Shown here piece after piece: positions 15,061-23,616 of a stretch of DNA of 64,000 nt. The notes under the pieces are model-generated. The model made no database searches and was not told the DNA's origin. It saw only the letters and a list, made by a program, of their open reading frames with translations. The position numbers were made by a program, and so were the translations under genes. Source of the stretch: Candidatus Poribacteria bacterium (GTDB taxonomy: Bacteria > Poribacteria > WGA-4E > WGA-3G); contig JAPOZO010000063.1 in the NCBI GenBank assembly GCA_026706025.1, positions 336,898 through 400,897 of the forward strand. The letters run 5' to 3'. Position 1 is the stretch's first letter. The number at the start of each line of letters is the position of its first letter.

Positions 15061-15996
15061 GTGAGAAAAACATCACAAATGAATTCCCGGAACCCGAAAA
15101 AATTTAAACCTATACCCGCGAAATTCATCATCGGAATCCTCATGATCCTTTTTGCTATCACCGGATGCTCCGATATGCCTTATACCGGATCAAACCCAAC
15201 AGTTTTTGAGGTAAACCGCTATCTCGTCTCAACGGACGGTGAATCCGTCTGTTTTCAGGGTGATATCGACGCAACCTGTATAAGGCTTATACCTGAAACA
15301 CAGAACACTGTAGATGCAAATAGCCGCCCTGCCGTCTATATCTATCCAGAAAGGCGCGTCTATATGCTTTATCATGAAGGGGCACCTATCTTGCGTGCAG
15401 AAAGAGCACAGATTGTACCAACACCCCCAGATACACAAGGAAACACATCAGCCGATGACCCCTCAACGCCTAACGGACAAACAGGAAATAATAACGGCAA
15501 TAACGGCAATAACAATAACGGTGGCGGCAATAACAACAACAATAATAACGGTGGGGGCAATAACGGCAATAACAACAACAATAATAACGGTGGCGGCAAT
15601 AACGGCAATAACAATAACAATGGTGGGGGTAATAATGGGGGCGATGACGCAGAGCAGACGAATGGTGGGAATAACAATAATGGCGATCCGTCTAATAATA
15701 ACGATGATGGACACGGATGGATTATTTGGGTATATTACCCAGAAGGGGCATCTCCCCCAAATGCACCGACACTTAGCGAGAGCGGCGTAACAGTTACCAT
15801 AAATGGGAGTCGACTAACAGATGAAGATATAGCAGGTTTCGCCCAATTCATTGGCAGCGCTGGCGAAAGAGGCGTTCAATTTTTCTATCCAACTGAGTCC
15901 GCGGAATTGTTAGACCTAAAGATCCGAATCGAAGGCGTCGTCAGTGATGATGAAACCGTCAAATTCAACATAAATTACTTATGGAACTCGCAATAA
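15061..15996 (+). CDS. Lipoprotein with Asn/Gly-rich low-complexity linker
   Basis: The 311-residue lipoprotein has lipobox ITGC (Cys36) and is a paralogue of the preceding gene in its N-terminal 100 residues. A long linker of Asn with GG/GGG interruptions (about residues 141-215) separates this from a beta-rich C-terminal domain that shares the WxIxVYYP motif with its paralogue. The linker is encoded by an AAT/AAC/GGC trinucleotide tract able to change length in frame. The start is GTG at 15061 after GGAGCAGCATC. It is probably surface exposed, with the linker as a spacer; function unknown. Confidence 0.72.
   Translation: MRKTSQMNSRNPKKFKPIPAKFIIGILMILFAITGCSDMPYTGSNPTVFEVNRYLVSTDGESVCFQGDIDATCIRLIPETQNTVDANSRPAVYIYPERRVYMLYHEGAPILRAERAQIVPTPPDTQGNTSADDPSTPNGQTGNNNGNNGNNNNGGGNNNNNNNGGGNNGNNNNNNNGGGNNGNNNNNGGGNNGGDDAEQTNGGNNNNGDPSNNNDDGHGWIIWVYYPEGASPPNAPTLSESGVTVTINGSRLTDEDIAGFAQFIGSAGERGVQFFYPTESAELLDLKIRIEGVVSDDETVKFNINYLWNSQ
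15484..15705 (+). repeat. AAY/GGN trinucleotide tract within lipoprotein gene
   Basis: About 220 bases consist of AAC/AAT codons interrupted by GGC, GGT or GGGGGC, with internal near-duplications of about 45 to 50 bases. Replication slippage or unequal recombination could change its length by whole codons. Confidence 0.85.
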
Positions 15997-16008
15997 TTCT
16001 ACTGACAT

Positions 16009-16809
16009 TTATTCGTCGAGTTGATGCACGACAGCAAGTGGTGTCGCCGCAAGTAGACCTGCATCAATCGGAATGACGACACCGGAGATCCATTTCGATT
16101 CGTCGCTGGCGAGAAAAACGGTTGCCCACGCCACGTCCCATGCGGTTCCCTCTGTGCCAAGCGGTCCAATGAGACGGCGGCGCTCCCGTTCCGCTTCACT
16201 CAGATACGGTGCAGGAAAGGAGGCATAGAGATGTCCAGGCGCGATACAGTTCACTCGAATGTTATCGCGTCCGTGATGAACTGCCATCACTGTTGTTGCG
16301 GAAATCATCCCACCCTTCGCGGCTGCATAGGGTAGATTCCGAGATGAGCCTGCACGCAGCGCGTCAATCGAAGAGACATTAATAATCGAGCCACCGCCTG
16401 CTTCCGCCATTCGAGGCACCGCATGCTTACACGCCATGATCATGCTCTTAAGGTTGACATCCATCACTCTATCCCACTTCTCTTCGTCTACTTCCGTGAC
16501 CATCCCAGAACCGCCAAGTCCAACGTTGTTAAAAAGGACGTTCACTTTGCCAAAGCGTTCAACAGCAGCCTCTACCATTCCAGCACAGGCTTCCTCTGTA
16601 GACAAATCTCCGATGAACACCGAGGCTTCACCACCTTCTGCCTCAATTTCGGCAAGCGTGGCATTAGCGTTCTCAAGTGAGATGTCCGCCAACAGTACTT
16701 TCGCACCTTCTCTCGCAAAGAGCATTGATGTCGCATAGCCGGTCCCGTCAACTTCACCTTTTTTACCGGCACCCGTGACAATCGCAACCTTTCCGTTCAA
16801 TCGCTCCAT
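16009..16809 (-). CDS. Short-chain dehydrogenase/reductase
   Basis: The 266-residue classical SDR has the dinucleotide site VAIVTGAGKKGEVDGTGYA, LADIS after beta2, NNVG, the catalytic Ser in INVSSID (146/147) and Tyr161-x3-Lys165 in PYAAAKGG. The Rossmann start and VNCIAPG loop are intact. The substrate is unknown. The ATG at 16809 is preferred; an in-frame TTG lies 12 bases upstream. It is convergent with the lipoprotein gene and downstream of a Gfo/Idh/MocA oxidoreductase on the same strand, suggesting joint use in sugar or polyol metabolism (inference). Confidence 0.88.
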   Translation of the reverse strand: MERLNGKVAIVTGAGKKGEVDGTGYATSMLFAREGAKVLLADISLENANATLAEIEAEGGEASVFIGDLSTEEACAGMVEAAVERFGKVNVLFNNVGLGGSGMVTEVDEEKWDRVMDVNLKSMIMACKHAVPRMAEAGGGSIINVSSIDALRAGSSRNLPYAAAKGGMISATTVMAVHHGRDNIRVNCIAPGHLYASFPAPYLSEAERERRRLIGPLGTEGTAWDVAWATVFLASDESKWISGVVIPIDAGLLAATPLAVVHQLDE

Positions 16810-16899
16810 AGTTTCAACCAATTGTGAGGACGGAAGATTTCCAGCGTTTCAACCTTCCAATCCTACACAGAAATGAACATCCAATCGTAGAGGTTATAT

Positions 16900-18072
16900 C
16901 TACACACCAATCCCGAGTTTATCGTTAATCTCTTTCTGATAGCCTTCGAGTTCACAGTTTTCGATCTCGGCAATTGTCACAGGGCGACCGAACCAACCGG
17001 ATTCATAAACCGCCATACAGATGGCTTCAGAGCGCATCCCTTCAACAGCATCCACTTCAGGTTTACCACCGTTCCGAATCGCATCGGCGAAGTATTTCAG
17101 TTCAATTGCGACTGTATCTTCAACGCCACCTGGGAAGTAGTATTCCCGCTCTGAATCGCTGAGGCTATCCATGAATTCTTTCATTAAGTCTTCGTTAGAA
17201 ATCGGTTCACCGCCGCGCGGCACCAAGCCTCTACCCCAGTCAAGCGCACCCTCGCTACCGTAAACGGTATGTTGACCGAAACCGTGTCCCGGTGCTGAAC
17301 CGACCCACGTCCATTGCGCGGTAACGCCTTGTTCAAACTTGATAGTCGCAATCATCGCATCTTCAACATCAACAGCGTAACCACCTTCACGCTCACCTGG
17401 ATTATCGTAGCGGAACGGTTCATAAGCCTTATTAATTGCGTACACTTCCTCGGCTTCCAGCCCGAGAATATAGCGCATTAGATCGGTGAAGTGCACACCG
17501 CCATCTAATGCCCAACCGCCGCCAGCGTCCATCTTAAAGTTGCGCCAACCCCATTTGCCTAACCCTTCACCGACTTCGATCCAGAAGAACATACGCGGTT
17601 CGCCGATACGCCCTTGTGCGATTGCCCAGCTCCGCGTGCGTTGAATGCGCGCCAGACGATAGTTTTCAGCCACAGAGATGATCTTATCGTTCCGATCCGC
17701 CGCTTCCATCATCAATTGGCATGCCCGCATCGTGATACCAAACGGCTTTTCAATAATAACGTGTTTCCCCGCCTCAAGTGCAGGCACGGCGAGCGTATGG
17801 TGTGCACTGTGAAGCGCACAGATGTCAACACACGCCAAATCAGGATGTTTCGCCAGCATCTCATCAAGTTCTGTATAGACAGCAGGTTTTGTACCGCCTT
17901 GAAATTCGTGTGCCTGATTCGCGCGTTCCGCTGCGCGTTCTTCGGCGATATCGCACGCTGCCACAATCTCAAAATCTCTAAGTCCTTTCGACCAGAGTTG
18001 ACGATAACCGCCCATGTGTGCACCCGACATACCGCCGCATCCTACCAATCCCATCTTAATTCGTTCTGCCAT
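16900..18072 (-). CDS. Gfo/Idh/MocA-family oxidoreductase
   Basis: The 390-residue protein begins with the NAD(P) site MGLVGCGGMSGAHMGGYRQ and carries the family motif HVIIEKPFGITMRA, whose Lys is catalytic. ALDGGVHFTDLMRYILG in the second domain supplies the usual Asp/His pair. Such enzymes oxidise or epimerise sugars and inositols. AAGGAGGC lies just before the ATG. It precedes the SDR gene on the minus strand by about 90 bases, so the two may form an operon. Confidence 0.92.
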   Translation of the reverse strand: MAERIKMGLVGCGGMSGAHMGGYRQLWSKGLRDFEIVAACDIAEERAAERANQAHEFQGGTKPAVYTELDEMLAKHPDLACVDICALHSAHHTLAVPALEAGKHVIIEKPFGITMRACQLMMEAADRNDKIISVAENYRLARIQRTRSWAIAQGRIGEPRMFFWIEVGEGLGKWGWRNFKMDAGGGWALDGGVHFTDLMRYILGLEAEEVYAINKAYEPFRYDNPGEREGGYAVDVEDAMIATIKFEQGVTAQWTWVGSAPGHGFGQHTVYGSEGALDWGRGLVPRGGEPISNEDLMKEFMDSLSDSEREYYFPGGVEDTVAIELKYFADAIRNGGKPEVDAVEGMRSEAICMAVYESGWFGRPVTIAEIENCELEGYQKEINDKLGIGV

Positions 18073-18591
18073 CTAAGCCTCCTTATATGTTTGTCCAAAT
18101 CACGATTCGCGCGTCCAACGCGTCTAACAAGACATGTGAAATTATATGCCATGTGAAATCTCGTGTCAACATTTTTTGGACCCCAGATCCGGTAGATGCG
18201 GAATGTAATACAAGGAACGGATTTAGTCTAACCCCAGACTAAACCCCCTAACCGCACGAGAATGGCATGGAAAATCCCTAAATTGACACCTATGGTGCGG
18301 TTTTGCGGCGCACCATATTAATTTTTAAATCTTCATGGAATCGGACCGGACTTGAAAAAGAATATCCAAAAATTGAGACAATCCGATAATTTACTTAAAA
18401 CTAAATACCCGTACTGAACGCCCCAGGGGCATTCAATTGTAGGTGATACTACTTAATATATGTTATGTTTTTAAAAAACGCAGAAATTTTCGCAGCATTT
18501 CGCTAGATTTCGCACCGGATCCTGCAAAAAAAGATGTCCAATCCAATAATTTCTTAAAATTGAATGGTCCTGCTGAACGCCCTCTAAATTC
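18073..18591. repeat. Gene-free stretch with dispersed palindromes
   Basis: No convincing gene is seen. An imperfect palindrome containing CACCTATGGTGCGGTTTTGC (about 18284-18330) recurs at 47990-48050 and 48255-48300. A segment with AATATATGTTATG, repeated ATTTCGC units and AATCCAATAATTTCTTAAAA (about 18450-18560) recurs nearly intact at 48705-48830. A further partial copy of the last block lies at 18370-18430. Confidence 0.7.
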
Positions 18592-18621
18592 TTGACTTAA
18601 AAATTCTTTTTCTGATAAAAT
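18592..18621 (+). promoter_or_regulatory. Sigma70-type promoter for LamG gene
   Basis: TTGACT (18592-18597) and TAAAAT (18616-18621) are separated by 18 bases. The predicted start would leave a leader of about 20 bases carrying AAAGGAGGAG before the ATG at 18646. Confidence 0.55.
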
Positions 18622-18645
18622 ACGGAAATAAAAGGAGGAGTAACT

Positions 18646-19428
18646 ATGCACATCAGAGGGTTCTTGATTATTCTGCTCGCAGTTTCACTCCTGTTCGGCG
18701 GTGGATTTGCCGATGCAGCAGTTGATAAAAATACAGTCGCGGTCTGGCTCTTTGAGGAAGGTGCCGGAAAGACTGTGAAAGACGCGTCCGGTAATGGACA
18801 CGACGGAAAATTCGCTGGGAGTCCCAAGTGGGTAAAAGCGAAGTTCGGGACAGGATTAGAGCTCCCCGGCGATGCTGGCGGCTACGTTGTCGTCGATTCT
18901 ACTAAAAAACTGGAATTGGAAACACTCAGTATTGAAGCATGGGTTAAAGTGAAAGAGAGCACCGGTAAATGGCAGGGTATGGTCTGCAAACAGCAGGCAG
19001 GATGTAACAATCGAAACTATGGCATCTGGGTGCATGTAGATCAGAGCGTTCTACATGCGCAGATTGGGGCAAACGGTGGGTGCGCGTTCAATATAAATGG
19101 CACAAGCGATATTACCGACAACAAGTGGCACCATCTCGCCTTTACCTATGATGGCAAGATGGGACGCGTTTACGTTGATGGTGAATTGGAGACCGAGGCT
19201 CCCAACGCTGAGTCGTTTCAGAGCAACGACCCAATTACGATCGGCGTGCCGAACCTTGATAACGCAAACGGATTAAAAGGTATCATTGATGAGATACGCA
19301 TCTCTAACGTTGCACGCACCGAAGATGAAATTCAAGAGGCGATGGAGGTCGGCTTGGCACAAATCCTCAACGTTGAACCCGGCGGCAAACTCGCAACGCG
19401 CTGGGGGTACCTTAAGGTCGTACAATAA
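18646..19428 (+). CDS. Secreted LamG/concanavalin-like protein
   Basis: The 260-residue protein has a signal peptide (MHIRGFLIILLAVSLLFGGG, cleavage near ADA/AV). One LamG-type jelly roll follows: VAVWLFEEGAGKTVKDASGN, LSIEAWVKV, WHHLAFTYDGKMGRVYVDGE and GIIDEIRISNVARTEDEIQ. This laminin-G-like fold binds carbohydrate or protein. The C-terminus, VEPGGKLATRWGYLKVVQ, matches the C-terminus of the secreted protein at 62707 (VNPEGKLASTWARIKTSY), so it may be a conserved tail module. Strong AAAGGAGGAG ribosome site. Confidence 0.88.
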   Translation: MHIRGFLIILLAVSLLFGGGFADAAVDKNTVAVWLFEEGAGKTVKDASGNGHDGKFAGSPKWVKAKFGTGLELPGDAGGYVVVDSTKKLELETLSIEAWVKVKESTGKWQGMVCKQQAGCNNRNYGIWVHVDQSVLHAQIGANGGCAFNINGTSDITDNKWHHLAFTYDGKMGRVYVDGELETEAPNAESFQSNDPITIGVPNLDNANGLKGIIDEIRISNVARTEDEIQEAMEVGLAQILNVEPGGKLATRWGYLKVVQ

Positions 19429-19429
19429 T

Positions 19430-19580
19430 TTATACTTATCGGTTTTCAGTACGGATTTTTTTTCGCAAAAAAATCCTTTCGGTTTTCGGTTAAGAGGGTT
19501 CTTGTGTCGGTTATAGATTGTATCACTGCCAGAAAGGACTCTTAACCGTTAATCGACAACTGATAACCATTAAAGGAGAG
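19430..19580. repeat. Heptad repeat element
   Basis: Left-arm units (TTATCGG, TTTTCAG), an A/T hairpin (GGATTTTTTTTCGC with AAAAAAATCC) and right-arm units (TCGACAACTGATAACCATT) are seen. It ends next to the ribosome site of the first serine hydrolase gene. Confidence 0.7.
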
Positions 19581-19584
19581 TGGA

Positions 19585-20892
19585 TTGAAGATATTAATGT
19601 GTGCGTCATTACTACTGTTTTTCGGCACGACACTTGCATCCGGACAAGAACTTCCCATGGCTGTGCCGGAGGCGGTCGGTGTCTCCACCGAACGTCTTGA
19701 ACGTATCCGTCCTGTGATGCAAGGCTATATTGATGACGGACGTATAGCAGGGCTCCTGACCGCCGTGGCACGACGCGGAAAAATCGTTCATTTTGAAACC
19801 GTCGGCATGCGAGATATTGAAAACAACAAACCCATTGAAGCGGACACAATATTTCGTATCCACTCCATGTCAAAACCGATTACCAGTGTCGCAGTCATGA
19901 TGCTCTATGAAGAGGGACATTTTCAACTCAATACACCCGTGTCCGAGTTCATCCCTGAATTTAAAAACATGAAGGTCTACAACGCGGACCAGACGGAAAT
20001 CTTGGATGCGAAGAAAGAGGTAACGATCAAACACCTTCTCACGCATACCGCAGGGTTAACCTATGGCAGGGGCAGCGAACCGGTTGATAACCGCTATAGG
20101 GGAGCGAACCTTTTTCAGCCCGGTACAACACTCGCAGATTCGATGAAGAAACTCAGCGAGATTCCCCTCGTTCACGAACCGGGTAAAAGGTGGACCTATG
20201 GGTTATCTACCGATGTCCTCGGCTACCTCGTTGAGGTGGTTTCCGGTATGCCGTTTGAAGAATTTCTCCAAACCCGTCTCTTTAAACCGATCGGGATGGT
20301 TGATACCGCATTTTCAGTGCCTTTAGAGAAGTTGGACAGGTTTGCCGCACTCTATCAACTTCACAAAGAAGGGTGGATGAAAGGTGATAAAGAGAAAGAA
20401 AAAAAGACGGACGGTGCTAAAGAAAAGGGGATCGAAGGCGATAAAGACCGAAAAATGAGGTTGGAACGTATTGAGAAAGATCCACCCCTCAAGAACGGTG
20501 AGGTCCGTTTCTTTCCAGGGGGTGGTGGTAAACTCCTCTCAACGGCACCAGACTATATGCGGTTTTGTCAGATGTTGCTCAACGGCGGCGAACTCGAGGG
20601 TGTCCGCATATTGAAGCAGGAAACGGTTGAACTGATGTGCTCCCCACATCACGATACTTGGTTCGGACTCGGTTTCGCTATTGTTACCGATAAAAAGGAG
20701 TCAACCGACGATAAAGAACCAAAAGGCACGCCGGAATCAACAGGAAGTTACAGTTGGGGCGGTGCCGCTGGTACCACCTTCTGGATTGATCCCGAAAAGG
20801 AGTTGATCGGTCTGCTCATGACGCAGATCAGTGATGTCTCCTCTTCCCACGATCAATTTAAGAAACTAACCTATCAGGCACTAACCGAGTGA
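19585..20892 (+). CDS. Secreted class-C-beta-lactamase-type serine hydrolase, paralogue 1
   Basis: The 435-residue protein has a signal peptide and a beta-lactamase/esterase family VIII domain. The nucleophile motif SMSK (Ser94, Lys97) lies in IHSMSKPITSVAVMMLYEEG. The second motif is YGLSTDVLGYL, and the KTG equivalent is SWGGAAGTTFW. It has a unique insert of about 45 residues dominated by Lys and Glu (about 260-305). The start is TTG at 19585 after AAAGGAGAG, as in two paralogues. Family members hydrolyse esters, D-amino peptides or beta-lactams; the substrate is unknown. It is first of five tandem homologues. Confidence 0.9.
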   Translation: MKILMCASLLLFFGTTLASGQELPMAVPEAVGVSTERLERIRPVMQGYIDDGRIAGLLTAVARRGKIVHFETVGMRDIENNKPIEADTIFRIHSMSKPITSVAVMMLYEEGHFQLNTPVSEFIPEFKNMKVYNADQTEILDAKKEVTIKHLLTHTAGLTYGRGSEPVDNRYRGANLFQPGTTLADSMKKLSEIPLVHEPGKRWTYGLSTDVLGYLVEVVSGMPFEEFLQTRLFKPIGMVDTAFSVPLEKLDRFAALYQLHKEGWMKGDKEKEKKTDGAKEKGIEGDKDRKMRLERIEKDPPLKNGEVRFFPGGGGKLLSTAPDYMRFCQMLLNGGELEGVRILKQETVELMCSPHHDTWFGLGFAIVTDKKESTDDKEPKGTPESTGSYSWGGAAGTTFWIDPEKELIGLLMTQISDVSSSHDQFKKLTYQALTE

Positions 20893-20903
20893 AGGAGAAT
20901 GAA

Positions 20904-22106
20904 TTGAAAAAATTAACGTATATATCTTTATTACTTTTCTTCATCGCCTCGTTCGCTTTTGGACAAGGGCTGCCGATGATAGTGCCAGAAGAGGTAGGTG
21001 TTTCTGCCAAACGGCTGAAACGCATTCGCTCTCTCCTGCAAGGTTACTACAATTCAGGACAAGTCTCCGGATTCCTAACAGTCGTGGCACGACGCGGGAA
21101 GATTGTCCATTTTGAAACCATCGGCATGCGAGATTTTGAAAATAGCAAACCTATTGAACCGGATACGATCTTCCACATCTACTCTATGTCAAAACCCATT
21201 ACCAGTGTTGCTGTGATGATGCTCTATGAGGAGGGGCATTTTCAACTCGGCACGCCTGTTTCCAGGTTTATCCCTGAGTTTGAGAACATGAAGGTCTACA
21301 ATGAAGACCAGACCGAAATCTTGGACGCAAAGAAGAAGATAACCATCAAGCATCTTCTCATGCATACTGCTGGACTCACTTACGGTTGGGGCAATAAACC
21401 GGTCGATACACTCGATAGGGAGGCAAAAATCCGGGAACCCGGTTCAACCTTGGCGGATATGGTCAAAAAACTCGGGAACATTCCCCTCGTTCACGAACCC
21501 AATGAAAAGTGGACCTATAGTGTCTCTACTGATGTGCTTGGTTACCTTGTAGAGGTTGTATCTGGCATGCCTTTTGAGGAATTTCTCCAAACACGGCTCT
21601 TTGAACCCCTCGGTATGGTTGACACCGGATTTTCAGTACCCCCTGAGAAACGAGATAGGCTTGCCACACTCTATAGACGCACAAAAGAGAATGGAATTGA
21701 ACGGACGAAACGAGCTGCGATCCCAGATGATGAATTCACGTTTTTCCCCTCCGGCGGTGGCGGACTCGTCTCAACCGCTGCGGATTATATGCGCTTTTCT
21801 CAAATGTTGCTCAACGGTGGTGAACTCGACGGTGTCCGCATATTGGGCAAAAAGACAGTTGAATTGATGCGCTATCCCCATCACAACAATCGGTTTGGAC
21901 TCGGTTTCGGAATTGTTACTGATAGAAACCCACCGAACATTTTGGAGTCCGTTGGAAATTTCAGTTGGGGCGGTGCTGCCGCTACCACCTTCTGGATTGA
22001 TCCGCAGGAGGAATTGGTCGGTTTGCTCATGACACAACTCCTCAATAACCGCTACCCTTTCCGACAGCAATTTAAAGTCCTAACCTATCAGGCACTCACC
22101 GAATAA
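20904..22106 (+). CDS. Secreted serine hydrolase, paralogue 2
   Basis: The 400-residue protein closely resembles its neighbours, with signal peptide KKLTYISLLLFFIASFAFG, Ser94-x-x-Lys97 (SMSK), YSVSTDVLGYL and SWGGAAATTFW. It lacks the charged insert of paralogue 1. The TTG at 20904 is chosen because GGAGAATGAATTGAAAA matches the leader of paralogue 3; an in-frame GTG at 20889 overlapping the previous stop is the alternative. It is 11 bases downstream of paralogue 1, probably co-transcribed. Confidence 0.9.
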   Translation: MKKLTYISLLLFFIASFAFGQGLPMIVPEEVGVSAKRLKRIRSLLQGYYNSGQVSGFLTVVARRGKIVHFETIGMRDFENSKPIEPDTIFHIYSMSKPITSVAVMMLYEEGHFQLGTPVSRFIPEFENMKVYNEDQTEILDAKKKITIKHLLMHTAGLTYGWGNKPVDTLDREAKIREPGSTLADMVKKLGNIPLVHEPNEKWTYSVSTDVLGYLVEVVSGMPFEEFLQTRLFEPLGMVDTGFSVPPEKRDRLATLYRRTKENGIERTKRAAIPDDEFTFFPSGGGGLVSTAADYMRFSQMLLNGGELDGVRILGKKTVELMRYPHHNNRFGLGFGIVTDRNPPNILESVGNFSWGGAAATTFWIDPQEELVGLLMTQLLNNRYPFRQQFKVLTYQALTE

Positions 22107-22188
22107 CACTTGTCATCAAGGGGTTGTAAGGGAAATTGATGCCGCTCTAACTGACAATTATTAAGGTGAATTATAAAAGGAGAATGGA

Positions 22189-23397
22189 TTGAAAAGATTA
22201 ACGTTCGCATGTTTACTACTTCTCTGTATGACTACACTCGCATTCGCGCAAGGGCTTCCGATGGCAATACCAGAGGCGGTTGGTGTTTCCGCCGAACGTC
22301 TTGAACGTATCCGTCCTGTGATGCAAGGTTATGTCGATGACGGAAGCCTATCGGGATTTCTAACGGTCGTAGCACGACGCGGAAAGATTGTCCATTTTGA
22401 AACCATCGGTATGCGAGATATTGAAAGTGAAAAACCGGTTGAACCCGATACGATATTCCGTATCTACTCCATGTCAAAACCGGTTACCAGTGTCGCTGTA
22501 ATGATGCTTTATGAGGAGGGACACTTTCAACTCGGCACGCCAGTCTCCAGATTTATCCCTGAATTTAAAAATATACAGGTCTACACCGAGGATCAGACGG
22601 AAATATTAGATGCGAAGCAGCCCATTACAATCAAGCATCTCCTCATGCATACCGCAGGGTTAACTTATGGTTGGGGCAATAAACCTGTTGATGAACGCTA
22701 TAAAGCGGCGAAAATTTTTGAACGCGGCACGACGTTGGTGGACATGGTGAAGAAACTCGGCGATATCCCGCTCGTTCACGAACCCGGTGAAAGGTGGACC
22801 TACGGAGTCTCCGTTGATGTACTCGGTTATCTCGTGGAGGTTGTATCTGGTATACCGTTTGAAGAATTCCTCCAAACCCGTCTTTTTAAACCGCTTGGTA
22901 TGGTGGACACTGCATTTTCAGTACCGCCGGAGAAGGTGGACAGATTTGCGGCACTGTATCGGCATAACAGAAGAGAGGGGATGATGAAACGCGTAGGTGA
23001 CGATGCACCACTCGCTAACGATGCAGTCAGTTTTTTCCCATCCGGCGGTGGCGGACTTGTCTCAACTGCTGCGGATTACATGCGCTTTTCTCAGATGTTG
23101 CTCAACGGTGGTGAACTTGATGGAGTCCGCATATTAGGGAAGAAAACGGTTGAACTGATGCGCTATCCGCATCACGATGATTGGTTTGGACTCGGTTTCG
23201 CGGTTGTTACGGACAAGGAACCGCCAAACATTCTGGAGTCGGTAGGGAATTTCAGTTGGGGCGGTGCCGCCGCTACCACCTTCTGGATTGATCCGCAAGA
23301 GGAATTGATCGGCTTGCTCATGACACAACTCCTCAATAACCCTCACCCGTTCCAACAACAATTTAAAGTCCTAACCTATCAGGCACTCACGGAATAA
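22189..23397 (+). CDS. Secreted serine hydrolase, paralogue 3
   Basis: The 402-residue protein has signal peptide KRLTFACLLLLCMTTLAFA, Ser94-x-x-Lys97, YGVSVDVLGYL and SWGGAAATTFW. It is most similar to paralogue 2, including a near-identical last 100 residues (FFPSGGGGLVSTAADYMRFS onward), which suggests recent duplication or gene conversion. The TTG start at 22189 follows AAAGGAGAATGGA. It should act outside the cytoplasm. Confidence 0.9.
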   Translation: MKRLTFACLLLLCMTTLAFAQGLPMAIPEAVGVSAERLERIRPVMQGYVDDGSLSGFLTVVARRGKIVHFETIGMRDIESEKPVEPDTIFRIYSMSKPVTSVAVMMLYEEGHFQLGTPVSRFIPEFKNIQVYTEDQTEILDAKQPITIKHLLMHTAGLTYGWGNKPVDERYKAAKIFERGTTLVDMVKKLGDIPLVHEPGERWTYGVSVDVLGYLVEVVSGIPFEEFLQTRLFKPLGMVDTAFSVPPEKVDRFAALYRHNRREGMMKRVGDDAPLANDAVSFFPSGGGGLVSTAADYMRFSQMLLNGGELDGVRILGKKTVELMRYPHHDDWFGLGFAVVTDKEPPNILESVGNFSWGGAAATTFWIDPQEELIGLLMTQLLNNPHPFQQQFKVLTYQALTE

Positions 23398-23399
23398 AA

Positions 23400-23610
23400 G
23401 TTGTCAGTTATCGGTTGTCGGTTAATACTCTGTGGCAGTTCAGTTAATTTGCTTTTCACAACAAACCTCTTTATAGTAGATTCTGTAATTACTTACACAC
23501 TTAGCATCGGTTCGGTTAGGAAACCGAACCTACTGGGGGATGAAAGTGTATATTTATTTTTGGAATTTGCTATAACTGACAGCTGATGGCTGATAGCCGA
23601 ATTATAGGAG
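23400..23610. repeat. Heptad repeat element plus GGTTCGGTT palindrome
   Basis: TTGTCAGTTATCGGTTGTCG at the left and AACTGACAGCTGATGGCTGA at the right are heptad arms. Between them lies GGTTCGGTTAGGAAACCGAACC (about 23510-23531), a palindrome with relatives near 26265 and 48080. Confidence 0.65.
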
Positions 23611-23616
23611 ATATTG

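Noticed and set aside
15314..15790. Alternative frames of the Asn/Gly tract (Ile/Thr-rich or Leu/Pro-rich products)
   Set aside because: Any frame of a trinucleotide tract is open. Only the lipoprotein frame has a signal peptide and a paralogue.
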